A program made the position numbers and the translations under genes. The notes below the pieces were generated by a model. The model did no database searches. It was not told where the DNA came from and was given only the letters and a program-made list of their open reading frames with translations. Shown in pieces: positions 47,372-59,869 of a stretch of DNA of 64,000 bases (position 1 is its first letter; every line of letters starts with the position of its first letter). Origin of the DNA: Mytilus trossulus. Lineage: Eukaryota; Mollusca; Bivalvia; Mytilida; Mytilidae. The stretch is from contig NC_086378.1 in the NCBI RefSeq assembly GCF_036588685.1, forward strand, positions 18,453,578 through 18,517,577, in the 5' to 3' direction.

Positions 47372-48204
47372 AAAAGATTGATTAGTTCACCTATTCTAAA
47401 CAAAATATTTTTTCCCGAACAGCATACATTATATGGAAAAGGCAGGATATTTATCAGATATATGATTGATATTTAAGATTCAACAGACTGGTTTATGGAA
47501 TTATTGTGAAATTCGTCTAATTGGTGTCGCCTTAATTTGTATATAAATTCGGCTGTTTGTTGATTTTCACATATGAATTTCTGTCTTGTCTGGGTCATAT
47601 AGCAATATATAATATAAGAAGTAGTATGATTGGAAATAGGAGAACTCTCCTCTAGATGTATGTTTTGCTCATTGATGAAGTTCGAACGGTAACTTATAAT
47701 TGCTTACATCTATGTCATTTGGTTTCGTGTGGATAGTTGTCTCCTTGGTTATAATACTACATTAACTAGTTCGAAATTTGTATTTCACCGTGACCTAGAG
47801 GCTGGTAAATTATTTTGCATTCTTTGGCGCTGGTGATATTTTATACTGCTGTAGGCATACCCGATGAAATATGGATGTCAGTAGAAAGTCGGGGCTCGAC
47901 TACAGTGTACTTTTTTTCAAACCAGGAGAAGCAATGATAAACCTTTCTTGTGTTATTTTTGTAGTTTTTTGTGTCTCCATCTTAGGTTTCCAGTGATCAG
48001 CGTTTAACACATTATTGAACAATCAACGTTTTTTTGTTTTTTGTTTTTTTTTAAGTAATACATGACGCACATTAAACATGTCATTCTCAAGCTTGGTCTT
48101 TTATGACTATGCAAATGTTCGTAATACCTGATTTGGATAGTTATTGTTATTTTCTTGAACTAGTAATTTGTTATACTTACTTCTATCGTCAACTTATCAA
48201 CAGA

Positions 48205-48405
48205 AATCGACTAACTTAGCTGTGGTTGGTAAAACTTTTAGGAATTTTTGGTCCTCAATGCTCTTCAACTTCGTACTTTATTTGATCTTTTTAACATTTT
48301 TTGATTCGAGCGTCACCCGAAGGTCTTTTGTAGACGACACGCGCGTCTGGCGCAAATACAAAATTTTCATCCCGGTATCTATGATAAGTTTATACACACT
48401 TATGT
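48205..48405 (+). repeat. Mussel dispersed repeat, GATTCGAGCGTCAC family
   Basis: GGTCCTCAATGCTCTTCAAC, GATTCGAGCGTCACC, GTAGACGACACGCGCGTCTG and GGTATCTATGATAAG match both arms of the inverted repeat at 61698-62713. The 118-codon frame over it is an artefact. Confidence 0.8.
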
Positions 48406-50921
48406 CCAGATTCATTAGTTTCTTTCGTATCAGGATCCTTCAGGCGATTCTAACAATCCTGAATAATTGTTTTTACTTCTATCTTTCACCTTTGTTTGTT
48501 CATCAATATCCATTGCATGTATAGCTTTTCTTGCTTTTAGATGAACGGTAGTGGTTATTTCATTCCTCAGGTAATTAACCGTTTTGTCTACAATTATTAA
48601 TAATTCAGAAATGATTTTAGGTATGAATGTGTCTATATGGGTTCTTGACTTTGGATGAGACCAGTGTTTATAAATACAGTTATTTTGTGCAGCAAAGGGT
48701 TCACCATGTTTGTTTTGGTTGATTATTCAATGCTGATTTTTTTATGTTACCTGACGTTTCGCTAGATAATGTGTCTGATTCATCAAGCCAATGCACTGTA
48801 TACTAGTTTGACAATTACCCATACTGCTAATAATATAACAGTTGTAAATACTAGTAGTTGGCGTTTCATCCATTCGGTCAGTTTGTTGACGGAGATGCAA
48901 AGACAAAAATGTTGGACCTAATTTTCTAAATTATATATGTCAGTAGTATAACATGTTTATTTGGTTACTAGTAACAGTATATTATTGTTATCTTCATATT
49001 TCGAAACTACAGAGTCTGATTGTTATGGCAGAATTCGTTGGACGCTACCATACTGATCCAAGAGAGATATGGAATTTGTACTGCTGGTTGAAGTTTCCTT
49101 CCAGATGATAACAGTAGTTCTGTAATCCGCAGTATATTGACATGAAATGTAAACGATATTGTTATTTTCTGTGTATTCCAGTTTATAAAATATTGAATAC
49201 TTCGAAACACTGTTTTTTCCCCAACCTGCAGGCATAAATCATAACCGTATTTAGCACAACTTTGTAGATTTTTCGTTCTGCAACTGCGTATTTGATTTCA
49301 CTGCCAACTGTTTTGATTCGACAGCTTTCGATGAGTCTTATGTAGACTAAGCGCTAGTCTTGATTGGTATATATTTATTGATGTTTTGTCCCGCCTTCAT
49401 TCATGAAGACGAAACAGCTGTACCGTTTTTGGCGAGGAACTTTATCGTCTCCAAAATCATCAAGCAATTATTTTAATATACATGAACAAATAGTATATTA
49501 ATTTAATTTTTATACTTACAAAATGCCCCCAAAGTATTGTTTATGGTTTTTATGGAGACAATAACGATCTTAATTTCAGATCTATATGTTGGTTCCATGT
49601 CATACAAGGATTATTGGTAGATTTTATTACAAGAATCCGTTTTTTTTATTTTTTTTTTACATCTGTTCTAAAGATAAAATGTTAAAGGTGAAACATGTAA
49701 CTGGGAACATTATTTGTTATTGTCTACAATAGACCTATATTAATGTTCTTCTTTTTTTGTTCACACTATACCTAATAATTATTTGAATGATATTCAAACT
49801 AATTTTCCAATATTTCCATGACTGATTTTTACCACTTTGATTATTGTTTGTAAGGTGTTCAGGTTAAATTTACCTATTTTATCATGTAGGATTCTAATTT
49901 TTAGTAACATTGGTCATTGTAAATTTTTAAGAAGTGCTGTTTATGGAATGTATATTGGTAGGGAATTTTTACTTAGAATGATTGTCCATTTGTGAACAGT
50001 AGATGAATTCTAAGGGGATTAATTTATATTGTCGAATGTTTTCCAGTTTATTGTACATCAAATCGCTTTTTGTGAGAAACAAGAAGGGGATGTAAATTGA
50101 AGTCTTGTCTGGAATAAGAATGTTTCTGTACGTACATGTAGCTATAGGCAAGACATTTCCACATGCCAAGCACAAAAGATTGCTGACGGATCTGCAATGT
50201 GGATGCAGAGGTGTAAGGTGTAAACTTTTTGCCATTGCTATACAGTAAACCAAAATTAATGTTTTCAAAGAAATATACAATGAAAAATCTACAACAGTAA
50301 ATATTTTTCGAAATATACTGATATGTTTCCCGGTCCAAGAAAGTTGTAATCTGTAAGCACCCGATTTGATGGTTAAAGGTATTTCAGTTAATATAGATTA
50401 TAACTTTGTTATGAATAAATCAAAATGACAAGACCATTTTTTTTGGAAGAACAACAGCATAAATAATTCTGTGCATAAAATCCCAAAAGCTCCAAATAAA
50501 CAGATAATGTAACACCGTCTACTGCTGCTCGAGGGTGTTGCAATCGGAATGAAGTGCAATTGAATAACTTATAGAGATTTTCAGTCTAAAAATGACAGAT
50601 AGTATTTGTTAGATATCTTTGTCCGTTTTATTGTTATTTATATTAGCCCCGCATCTAAGGAAAGAGCAGTACTAAAATAGGAGCTTATTCTATAGACGTT
50701 ATAGTGATACAAGCTTCTGTTCCGTGTTGAAAGTACTTGTCACGGTGACTTTGAGATGTAGAACAGCGATACAGTTTCTAGTCGTTATTAGATTTTGGCT
50801 TTGTCAGGTGGGCGCAGTAAATTTTCATAAACTAATATTTATAAATGCGCTCTACCTCTTCTTTTTCGATTTATATAAATTGAAAAATAACAAGGAGTTT
50901 AAAATCAGATAAAAATGACAT

Positions 50922-51044
50922 AGGCACTCGTCTCAGAATTTTTTTCCCTATATACCTTTATACAACACAGGCACTCGTCTCAGAAAAAAAAATCTTATGT
51001 ACCTTTATAATACACGGATTTTTTTTCTGGGAAGAGTGCCTGTG
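50922..51044. repeat. Local repeat of AGGCACTCGTCTCAGAA, two direct and one inverted copy
   Basis: AGGCACTCGTCTCAGAA occurs at about 50925 and 50970, each followed by a T/A run and ATACCTTTATA or GTACCTTTATA. A complementary GGAAGAGTGCCTGT lies near 51030. The unit is about 46 bp. Confidence 0.65.
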
Positions 51045-52325
51045 AATATATTTTAAATACATTTATATATGATGTGTTACCAGTTAGTGATTAGGTACTT
51101 ATTGATTTTCTTCTATTTAACTGATCTTTAACGGATATAATTGCTGCCACATTACGTAAGAAGTCTTAGCAAGGCATTACAATGACGTTCGCAAAACTTT
51201 GCAAAAAATATTCTGTTTGAGGTACTATCACCCTTGATGAAGAATTTCAAATCGTGTATACAATGTATATGACATTGACATAAAACAAAGAGCAAAAGAA
51301 ACGAGGGAATATCGGATAAGATTCATTGTGATTTCAATTACAAATATGGAAATGTAAAGCGTCGTTAAGATGAAGGGGCAAATTCAAGAAGTAAGAATTT
51401 TTATCATTTATAGACTTTACTCTTCTCATTCACGGAAATAAGGATTGTTCCACCATTTGAAACATCCTGGTCCAAACGAGAAATTAAAGCGGTTATTTTA
51501 CTCAGTGTTATATTTCTTAATGAATGTACCTTTATATCTGATTTCATTAAAATTATTACTTTTCGAAAGAAAAATAAATTCTTGTCATTTCAAAAAGTTA
51601 TCAAAATTTATGCTTGTGTTATATTCTCAAAAGTTTTTATCGTATGGTGTTTTTACATTTACGAAAATATTTTGTTGAAAAGCGAGTTCCTTCTAATTCG
51701 GTTGGTTGAATGATCATTTTAGGAAAAATCTGATTAAAGAAACTTCCGTCATGTCATGAAAATGCAGCCAAATATAAGAGATCATACTTCAAGAAGGAGA
51801 TTCGTCTTAATAACTTTACCATATAGTAATCCGATAATCACAACGGAAGTTTTATTTCGGTCGATAGTCTTGTTTTCAGCGTCAACTAATAACTATTGGG
51901 AGTTCATAAAATTTCCACCAGAAGACATATAGAGATGCACCAATCACTTTACATAAAAAAATATAATGAATTGAAAGATATATTTACATACTCAAAATAA
52001 GCATAGCTAATGACGCCATTTTACACCAGGCTTTTTATACTGATGAAGGATATTTGTTATCCAAAATAATTGTTGCATTTTGTATTTATTGTTTCATATT
52101 TTTTCCTCATTATTTTTGATGTTATTATCTTTAGTCGTATATTCAAGTTATAATTTTGTTATTTGAATAATAAGTTACAATAAATTTATCTGATGATGAA
52201 AGTGGAGTATACTATTGTATTATTATAAGAAAAGGAGATATGGTACGAATGCCCATGCAACACGAACTCAAGTTGTTCAGTGCATACATTCTTTCAAATA
52301 GTTTTGTCAAAATGAACTTAAGAAT

Positions 52326-52653
52326 GTCTCATCAGATCGAAACTTAAGCTCAAAACCGCTTCTCAAATAACAAGCACAGAAAATACCGGTCTAAGAGTAG
52401 TCGCAATTTACTTGAAATTAATTTAAAGATCAATTTCAACAAGTCTTTATCAACTATCGAAGATTTTCTTCAGATGAAGTAAGGTTAAAGATTAAGAGCT
52501 TGTATGTTTTAATATATTTTTTATCTTTTACGTTTTCATTCTCAATTTCATTTTTATATTACAGAATCATTTAAGCGGCGAAGTGTCAAACTTATGCTAT
52601 TTTGCAGATATATATAATTGAAAACCAGTTCAGAGTAAGTTCGATTTTCACTT
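52326..52653 (+). other. 5' flank of B-box pseudogene C, shared with pseudogene A
   Basis: The homologue of 38525-38833, with CTCATCAGATCGAAAC, AAATAACAAGCACAGAAAA and a CTATTTTGCAG acceptor at about 52608. It has a small insertion relative to A near 52500. Confidence 0.7.
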
Positions 52654-54276
52654 ATGGTAAATGCAGTAGATAATACCACTGACCGCGGACCGTGCGAATC
52701 TCAAGATTTAACAAACGTAGCAGATCTTTTGTGTTCAAATTGTGATGAAGGATTGTGCTCAAAATGCAATGAATACCATAAGGTTTCAAAATCTTCCCGT
52801 GTGTACAAAACTATAATGATTGAAAATCTAATGACTCTCCCTGATTTTGTTTGCAACACACATCATTTCTGTTTCATTCATAAAATGTTGTGCGGATTGC
52901 GTAAGCTTTGATCATTTCGAATGTCCTGGTATTACTATACTGACTTAAGTTGTCTAAGGGGTGAAAGATCCGCATTTTATCATAGCATTGTAAAAAATAT
53001 CAAAATAAATATATAACGGAGCTTGCTACAAAGCTTTGAGATAATCGTTATAAAAATGCAGTCACACTAACAGCATAAAGATAAATTGGTTGAAAAGGTG
53101 AAATCCAAACATTCAAAAATTGCATCACATTTAGATAGATTAGAAAAACATCACCTTCAGCAGATAGATTCAACCATAACTAAAGAATATAAAAAAATGG
53201 GGCTGCTTACTATCTGCAGAAAAGAATAAACATATTGAATGAGTATAAAAGACACATTTCTACAATATTTGTAAATGCTTCTGATGTTCAAGCGTTTTTA
53301 GGAATGAAAGGAATATTGCTAATGAGGAAGAAAACCTGTTATGTTTTACAGAAGAGGCTGGTATGATGGAGATCAGTGTCAAAATGGAGTTTACTAATGA
53401 AATTGATGGATTAGAACAAGAATTGATAATGATTGGAAACTTAGAAATCACAAAGGTATCTACAGATATGCCTTTTCCTGGAGTGAAATCACAACTTGCA
53501 AAATGCCTGTATGATATTCCATCAGGAATAGATCATATAAAACTTAATTATCTTTCTCAATTTCAACTCCCTTTCAATACAGATATTAACATTTCGTGTT
53601 GTGTTATACTAGATGATGAGCAAGTCATTCTGGCAAACAAAAACTCAAACAATAGTAAAGGGGGATTGCGTATTTTTAGAGAAAATGGAGAGTATCTGGA
53701 ACGAATTTTTTGCCCATCAAAGCCATCTGGAATTTTGATCATAAATAGGTCAAGTATTGCTGTAGCGTTTTGTGAAGAATACTGCATAAAAGTATATGAT
53801 TCTGAAAATTTCAAAATAAAGCAAAAGCTGTCATGTGGATACTACTTCTGTGGAATGTCTGTTGAATCGGAATGGTTGGCTTCTGTCGTTCGGGATGATG
53901 GTATTTATTTCATAAAATGCAGCGATGGAAATATTTTGAAAGTTCTCCCAAGTTATATAGAACACTTAAGTTATGTTCATATCTAGAGAGGAAACACATT
54001 CGTTTCCGATGGCACAAATCATACTGTACATGGTCTTAATAGGGTTGGAGAGACGGTATGGAAATTTTCGTCTCATGATATGAAAGGACCGAAAGGCATA
54101 TGCACAGATGTTTTTGGAAACATATTCGTTGCTGCATGTGATTCGCAAGGCTTAATTGTCATCTCTTCTGATGGGAAGACTTGCAAAAAACTATTGGGAG
54201 TCGAAGACGGCCTGAAAAATCCAAAAGCTTTTTACTTTAGTGCAATTACATCGTCAATGCTGGTTGCTTCGCTTTA
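52654..54276 (+). pseudogene. B-box/coiled-coil/beta-propeller gene, decayed copy C
   Basis: ATG at 52654 opens 85 codons that keep B-box 1 (Cys at CGPC-like RGPCE is damaged: the first cysteine reads Arg). A deletion of about 40 bases inside B-box 2 then shifts the frame near 52890. A TAA at 52946-52948 sits at the same position as the stop at 39125 in copy A. The coiled coil has several small indels. The propeller is open again from 53363 for 207 codons until a TAG near 53984, and resumes in another frame to a premature TAA at 54274. Compared with the intact genes the last 15 or so residues are lost. It has no intact product, though the 207-codon piece could make a fragment if transcribed. 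Confidence 0.9.
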
Positions 54277-54299
54277 ATGTACAATCTTTCATATTTTGA

Positions 54300-54900
54300 A
54301 AATGTATTGAATATATATTCAGATTAAATGTCAACTTTCTTATATACATTCAGATTGAATGTCAACTTTCATGTACACATTCAGATTGAATATCACAACT
54401 TTATTATATACGTTCAGAACTTCAGATTGTCAACTTTCTTATATACATTCAGATTGAATTTCACAACTTTATTATATACATTCAGAACTTCAGATTGTCA
54501 ACTATTATATACATTCAGATTGAATTTCACAACTTTATTATATACATTCAGAACTTCAGATTGTCATCTTTCTTATATACATTCAGATTGAATTTCACAA
54601 CTTTATTATATACGTTCAGAACTTCAGATTCACAACTTTCTTATATACATTCAGATTGAATTTCACAACTTTATTATGTTCATTAAGAGTTTTTCATATA
54701 TAATTTCACAACTTTATTATACGTTCGGATTGATTTTCAAAATTTTCGTATATTGTTTTAGATTGAATTTTACACCTTTATTACATTCATTAAGATTCAC
54801 AACTTTCTTATATTGAATTTCACATTTTTGTCAAATATGTTCAGATTGACTTTCACAACTTTCTTGTTTACATTCAGATTGTATTGCAATCACTTATTTA
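54300..54900 (+). repeat. Minisatellite, ATACATTCAGATTGAATTTC units, downstream of pseudogene C
   Basis: About fifteen imperfect units built from ACATTCAGATTGAATTTCAC, AACTTTATTATATAC and ATTCAGAACTTCAGATTG. A higher-order unit of about 67 bp repeats regularly between 54420 and 54620. It is homologous to 40480-40850 but longer. Confidence 0.88.
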
Positions 54901-54977
54901 TCATATACATTTAAATTCACATTCAAATCATAACCAATTTGCATTTCATTTCATTAAAGCTGTTAACAAATGTTATC

Positions 54978-55420
54978 TATAGGGAAAACGGTAGTATTTA
55001 ATTTTCCCAGCATTAGGTTGGCCTTTTGTGTACCCAAGACAGGTGAAGGAAGTCAAATTATGAGCGCTGTGATTGGATGTAAGGGTACAATATATTTTTT
55101 ATTTATCTATGAATAACTGCAGTGTGTAAATTTATAATATAAATTTTAAAACCTATTGAAATATTTTCTAGAGAATTATTCGAAAAGGCTTCCAAAATTT
55201 CATAAATTTGGTGCAAAATGACGGTGGGCATGGATAACATAAACCAGCTCCGTTGGAAATTGGTCATGATACTATTTGGCTTCAATTTTTAGAATACAGT
55301 AATAAAGTTCTAACACCACACATAACTGTTTTATCCAGGTTTTTATTATAAAAACTGGTAAATTTAGAAAATGTTAGTATTGTCGCCTATGGCAGAATAA
55401 ATAGTACCGTTTTCCCTATA
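54978..55420. mobile_element. 443-bp MITE with TATAGGGAAAACGGTA ends, copy 1
   Basis: Terminal inverted repeat TATAGGGAAAACGGTA/TACCGTTTTCCCTATA; the outer TA is a likely target duplication (Tc1/mariner-like, inference). The interior shows no transposase. It appears identical to the copy at 56646-57088. Confidence 0.85.
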
Positions 55421-56645
55421 CTCAAGATAGCAAGGGAAATCAACATCAATCAGACTTCAGTCATATTATACTATTTTGAAGCATTTGATAAGAGCATTTG
55501 ATTTTTATCACAAAGAATAGAATTTTTTATCTGAGGACAGTACTGTGTTGAGAAAAGTGCTGAGTCATCATAATAAGTCAAATTGATGGGTACTGATATA
55601 AAACTTTATTCTAGGGGGCCAATATTAACTATATTGTATAAATGGCACCAAACTATTGTTCTTTTGTATTTGTTTTCACCTTTCGCAAAGATTAATTCAA
55701 TTCGAAAACCCAGAATTCAAGTCGCGACAAATATTTTTAACTGAAATATTTGCCTTTTTTGCTGTGTAATTCCCTAAATGTTTCAATTGGGTATTTCCCT
55801 TGACACAATCTGTTAAAATTGGATATTGTCTGGTTAAGTTTGTACTGTTTTTATAGTAAGGCAGTATTTGGTCATACTAGAAGTATTTTCACTGTTAGAA
55901 TTGCTCTTCAAAGAAAAAAAGAGGCCCACTTGAGGCTAAATTTAGATAGAATTTATACTCTCCTGTGTAAAGAATTGCTCACATTGTTGGCAATTCATGC
56001 AGCAAATATTTCAATAGTGCTTCATTTTGTAGTTTTTATCTTTTATTATATCAGGCACATATAATTTGTCATTTTGTACTGTTTGAAAGGACTTTTGTTT
56101 GAATTCAATACTTCCAAGGGACATAATTCAGCTTTTTCATAGATTAATACAGGCAACAAAGGCAACTTTACAGCTGAGTATTTTACAGGTTTAATGTTTT
56201 GAGTGTCTAATATCCTTGTTTTTATCATCTCAAGACAGAATAATGGATTTTATAACCATCTCTGAAATTTTGAACCACAATATGGCATATACTAAAGCAT
56301 GGACTGGAGATTAGTATGACAAATCTTGAATTTGTGCTTATGTTGTAAATTTTGGATAAAATGTATACAAATTGAATGGAACTGTCATTTTTATCTGTTT
56401 AAATGGAAATGTTTATTTTTCTTTTGAGATGAGATAAGATATAGATGGATACAGGTTGTTTGTTAAGCCTTATCTGAAAGAAGTAGAGAAAGAGGTAAAT
56501 CAGCATTTAGGGGTGGGGACATACAATTATCCATGTTTCTTTAAGCAATGGGGACATACAAGTATTAGTTATAGTCAAGGTTTCCACAATAACCCAGTAT
56601 TGCATTAATGGTGTCATAAGAATTCTTTATTGCTTTGTGTCGCAG
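55421..56645. other. 1.2-kb spacer between two identical MITEs, no recognised gene
   Basis: AT-rich. An 81-codon frame at 55819-56064 has no recognisable motif, and neither do the minus-strand frames. It may be ordinary host sequence between two insertions. Confidence 0.4.
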
Positions 56646-57088
56646 TATAGGGAAAACGGTAGTATTTAATTTTCCCAGCATTAGGTTGGCCTTTTGTGTA
56701 CCCAAGACAGGTGAAGGAAGTCAAATTATGAGCGCTGTGATTGGATGTAAGGGTACAATATATTTTTTATTTATCTATGAATAACTGCAGTGTGTAAATT
56801 TATAATATAAATTTTAAAACCTATTGAAATATTTTCTAGAGAATTATTCGAAAAGGCTTCCAAAATTTCATAAATTTGGTGCAAAATGACGGTGGGCATG
56901 GATAACATAAACCAGCTCCGTTGGAAATTGGTCATGATACTATTTGGCTTCAATTTTTAGAATACAGTAATAAAGTTCTAACACCACACATAACTGTTTT
57001 ATCCAGGTTTTTATTATAAAAACTGGTAAATTTAGAAAATGTTAGTATTGTCGCCTATGGCAGAATAAATAGTACCGTTTTCCCTATA
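56646..57088. mobile_element. 443-bp MITE with TATAGGGAAAACGGTA ends, copy 2
   Basis: Same length, orientation and, as far as I can read, sequence as 54978-55420, with offset 1,668. Flanking bases differ on both sides, so the copy ends exactly at the inverted repeats. Confidence 0.85.
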
Positions 57089-57550
57089 AGATATATATAG
57101 ATTATAATTTACAATTCCCGGATGTGCAATATTGTCCTTGCGTACTTCGGTACTTTTTCATCGTCCTATATAATGAACCAATTTTAATATTTGACAGTGA
57201 GTATATATTTATAATAACTCTTTTGTCTGAATATACTTTTCAAATCACAGAGACCGAGAATATTAGATCGTATAATATTACCTATGTTATGAACTGCATT
57301 TCTTGGTTAAAATAGTTGAAGTTTGGCCATGAAGTTTGGCCAGTATATATTGAATAAATATATATATTATTTCAGATTATGGAAGTCATTTGAAAGCAGA
57401 AAGAGGAATATGGTTTAAGAATATCTTTTATTTAAAAAAACAAATAGTTATTCCACGTTTATCAAACATTGTGTAAAATAATATGTGAGTTTGCTTATAA
57501 CTTATAAGCAGTGTCATAGGTGTTGTGGCTCTAAAGGCGAGCACCACATT

Positions 57551-58222
57551 GATAGGAAACTTAAGGTTCGTCATAACAAACGGACAAATATGGCGGTATT
57601 TACATGCCAAAAATTACTCTGAGTACAGACTTACCTGTGAAGTTGGAAAAGTTTTAATGCCTTGCATCCACTAGATATAATAAAGTTACATGCATTTTGT
57701 GTTTCAGAAAGATAAAATCCCGTTTTGATTTTCATGGGCATTTTGTTTCCTTCATGCAAAAGGTGTGAAAATTAAATAAGATGAGGTACGCACAACTATG
57801 AGATGCTCCCTCAAGTAACAAACCGGTTTGTATTGTTTTGATTGTCCTTAATCATATTAATTGACATGGACAAGAGTTATCTTCACAACTATATAAAAAA
57901 AGAAGATGTGGTATGATTGCCAATGAGACAACTATCCACAAAAGACCAAAATGACGCATAGATGGTTTAAAGATTTTATCTGAGTCAGTGAGTGGACTGT
58001 ATCAAAGTTATTGTTTATTTTCACACCTTCTGCAGAAAGGAAAAAACAATGCCCATCAAAAACTAAGAAAGATTTTATCATTCTTAAACACAAAATGCAT
58101 TTAACATTTATATATCTGGTGGATGCTAGGCATTTAAACTTTCCAAACAGCACAGGTAAGTCTGTACACAGAGTAGTTTTTGGGGTAAACATACGGCCAT
58201 ATTTGTCCATTTGTTATGATGA
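57551..58222. repeat. Large inverted repeat (arms ~210-225 bp) around a mussel repeat
   Basis: The left arm 57551-57776 (GACAAATATGGCGGTATTTA, CAGACTTACCTGTG, GCATCCACTAGATATA) is matched in reverse by 58014-58222. The spacer holds a CAATGAGACAACTATCC fragment of the common mussel repeat at 57895-57955. Direct diverged relatives lie at 63045-63135 and 63300-63475. Confidence 0.8.
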
Positions 58223-58340
58223 AACTTAACGGGCTATTGTCTCTGAATTGTTTTACCTAAATAAAAGAGAGAGAAAAAACAAAGGATCAATGACACAAAG
58301 ACAGTACGTGTATAGCAAAAATACATAAAATAATGTAGCC

Positions 58341-58460
58341 AAACTGCAACAGGAAAAATACTTACTCACCGGAGTAGTAAAATCCAAACGTGCAGAAATT
58401 GCATCTCAATTAGATAAATTAGAAAAACATCTCCTAAAAGATCAAGACTCGACCATAAAA
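58341..58460 (+). pseudogene. Coiled-coil fragment of a B-box family gene
   Basis: Forty open codons read KLQQEKYLL, VVKSKRAEIASQLDKLEKHL and DSTIK, matching residues about 148-188 of the intact gene at 59870. No B-box or propeller part is near it. It is bracketed by a direct repeat containing ACAAAGGATCAATG at 58275-58310 and 58461-58496. Confidence 0.85.
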
Positions 58461-59003
58461 AGAAACAAAGGATCAATGGCACAAAGTCAGTACGTGAACG
58501 ACACAAAAACACACAAAAGGCAAAAAGGTCCAGCTTTTCTAGTTGTTCTTCCTCTCAAAATCACAGGGAGGCCTTTTTTCATCGTGTAATATCACATATT
58601 AGAGTAGATAGGTAAACAAAGATTCAGAAACACGTAAATGTGTGATTCTAATGCAATTAATTTGTAACAATTGTTCTGTTTGGATGAGAGCAAGCGTAAA
58701 ATTCTCTATCTCCTTGTCTGTAAAAATTTCGGAATGTATAAACATGTTATTTCTTCAATAATAAACAAAAAACTCACTTGTTGCGCCTTTAACTCTTCTT
58801 TTTATTAAATTTTATTACATTGTGAAGCGGCACAATAGCCAGAAAACGCCCGTTGTGTATGTTTGACGCCGGAAGCATACCTATGACGTCACCTAGTGTA
58901 GGGACCAAAGAAGATAACATCTTTTCGCGGAATTTTCTTTAATGAAGATTTTACACTGAAATAATGACTGAAATTTAATTATGAACTTGTTTTGCATTAG
59001 AAT

Positions 59004-59171
59004 AGAGATAACTGTATTGTATTTGAAGCTTTGCGGACGTCCATCGGTAGTTTTACTGTCGCAAAAACCCGTTTACCTGTCTCTGCTCCGCGTCGCCAGG
59101 TAAACTAAATTTGCGACAGTAAAACTACCGATGGACGTCCTTAAAGCTTCAAATACAATACAGTTATCTCT
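59004..59171. repeat. 168-bp near-perfect palindrome
   Basis: Arms at 59004-59079 and 59097-59171 pair through ACTGTATTGTATTTGAAGCT, GGACGTCCATCGGTAGTTTT and ACTGTCGCAAA. The loop is 17 nt and GC-rich. It could form a cruciform or RNA hairpin about 0.6 kb upstream of the intact gene's coding exon. Confidence 0.9.
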
Positions 59172-59743
59172 TAAATACATTGAAAACGTTGCGTTTACGT
59201 ACGGTACACATGAATGCTGATTGGGATACTGTTTTTAGAAATGTTGGTCCATGGGCTAAATTTTCGTTCAGTTTTCTCATCTCGACTTGAAACCTGCAAT
59301 TTTCTAATTATACAGCAAATGACAAATTCTGCACGTTAAAGAACCATTAGGATGCCTATTTTAGGGACCCTTACGGAGCTACATATAAGATTTATAGACG
59401 TTTAAAAGTCCCACTCCTATAGCTGACTGGTTGACCTCTTTTACAAAACCCTTGATCCGCCTCAGCCCTTGTAACACCTTTTATGGATCCGTAAATGGCC
59501 AGTTGAAAAGCAACATTTCTGCCCCTTTTTTACCCTCATTTGCCTGCATAGCAGTTCATTTTTTTTTATTATTCCGAGAATGCTTTAAGGTCTGATAGTC
59601 ATTGTTAGAGCAATCTTGAACTAACTTTGAAGAACCGTCATGTCATATTTGTTAATTTCACTTGACGTTTTAAGCAAACCCCCAAACATTTATTTTCTGA
59701 CGTTATATTTGCTTCATGTCATGTACGTCATGCTCTTTTTCAG

Positions 59744-59869
59744 ATTTACAGTTCAAAATTCAAGATTTATAGATATCGCCAAGAAACATGAATGTATTAA
59801 AAGAGATCAACGTGTAACACATACAATAAAAATGATATAAAACAAGTTAAGAGCATCAATTGTTTACAA
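59744..59869 (+). other. Probable 5'UTR at the start of the coding exon of intact B-box gene 2
   Basis: TGCTCTTTTTCAG at 59731-59743 is a strong acceptor. The leader to the ATG at 59870 contains an ATG near 59789 followed by a short frame, a possible upstream ORF. Confidence 0.5.

Larger units (their letters stand above)
47372..52319. other. Intergenic region between intact gene 1 and pseudogene C, no gene seen
   Basis: It holds a reversed partial CAATGAGACAACTCT-family copy at about 47650-47765, a GAGCGTCAC-family repeat at 48205-48405 and a small repeat cluster at 50922-51044. The minus-strand frames at 49969-50338 have no recognisable domain. No splice-framed exon was found. Confidence 0.55.

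Noticed and set aside
48168..48524. 118-codon frame
   Set aside because: It runs across a dispersed mussel repeat that is found inverted at 61.7 and 62.6 kb.
49969..50338. Two overlapping minus-strand frames of about 100 codons
   Set aside because: No domain, splice context or repeat similarity supports them. The opposite strand also has a short frame with a Cys-rich stretch (CGCRGVRCK) that I could not assign.
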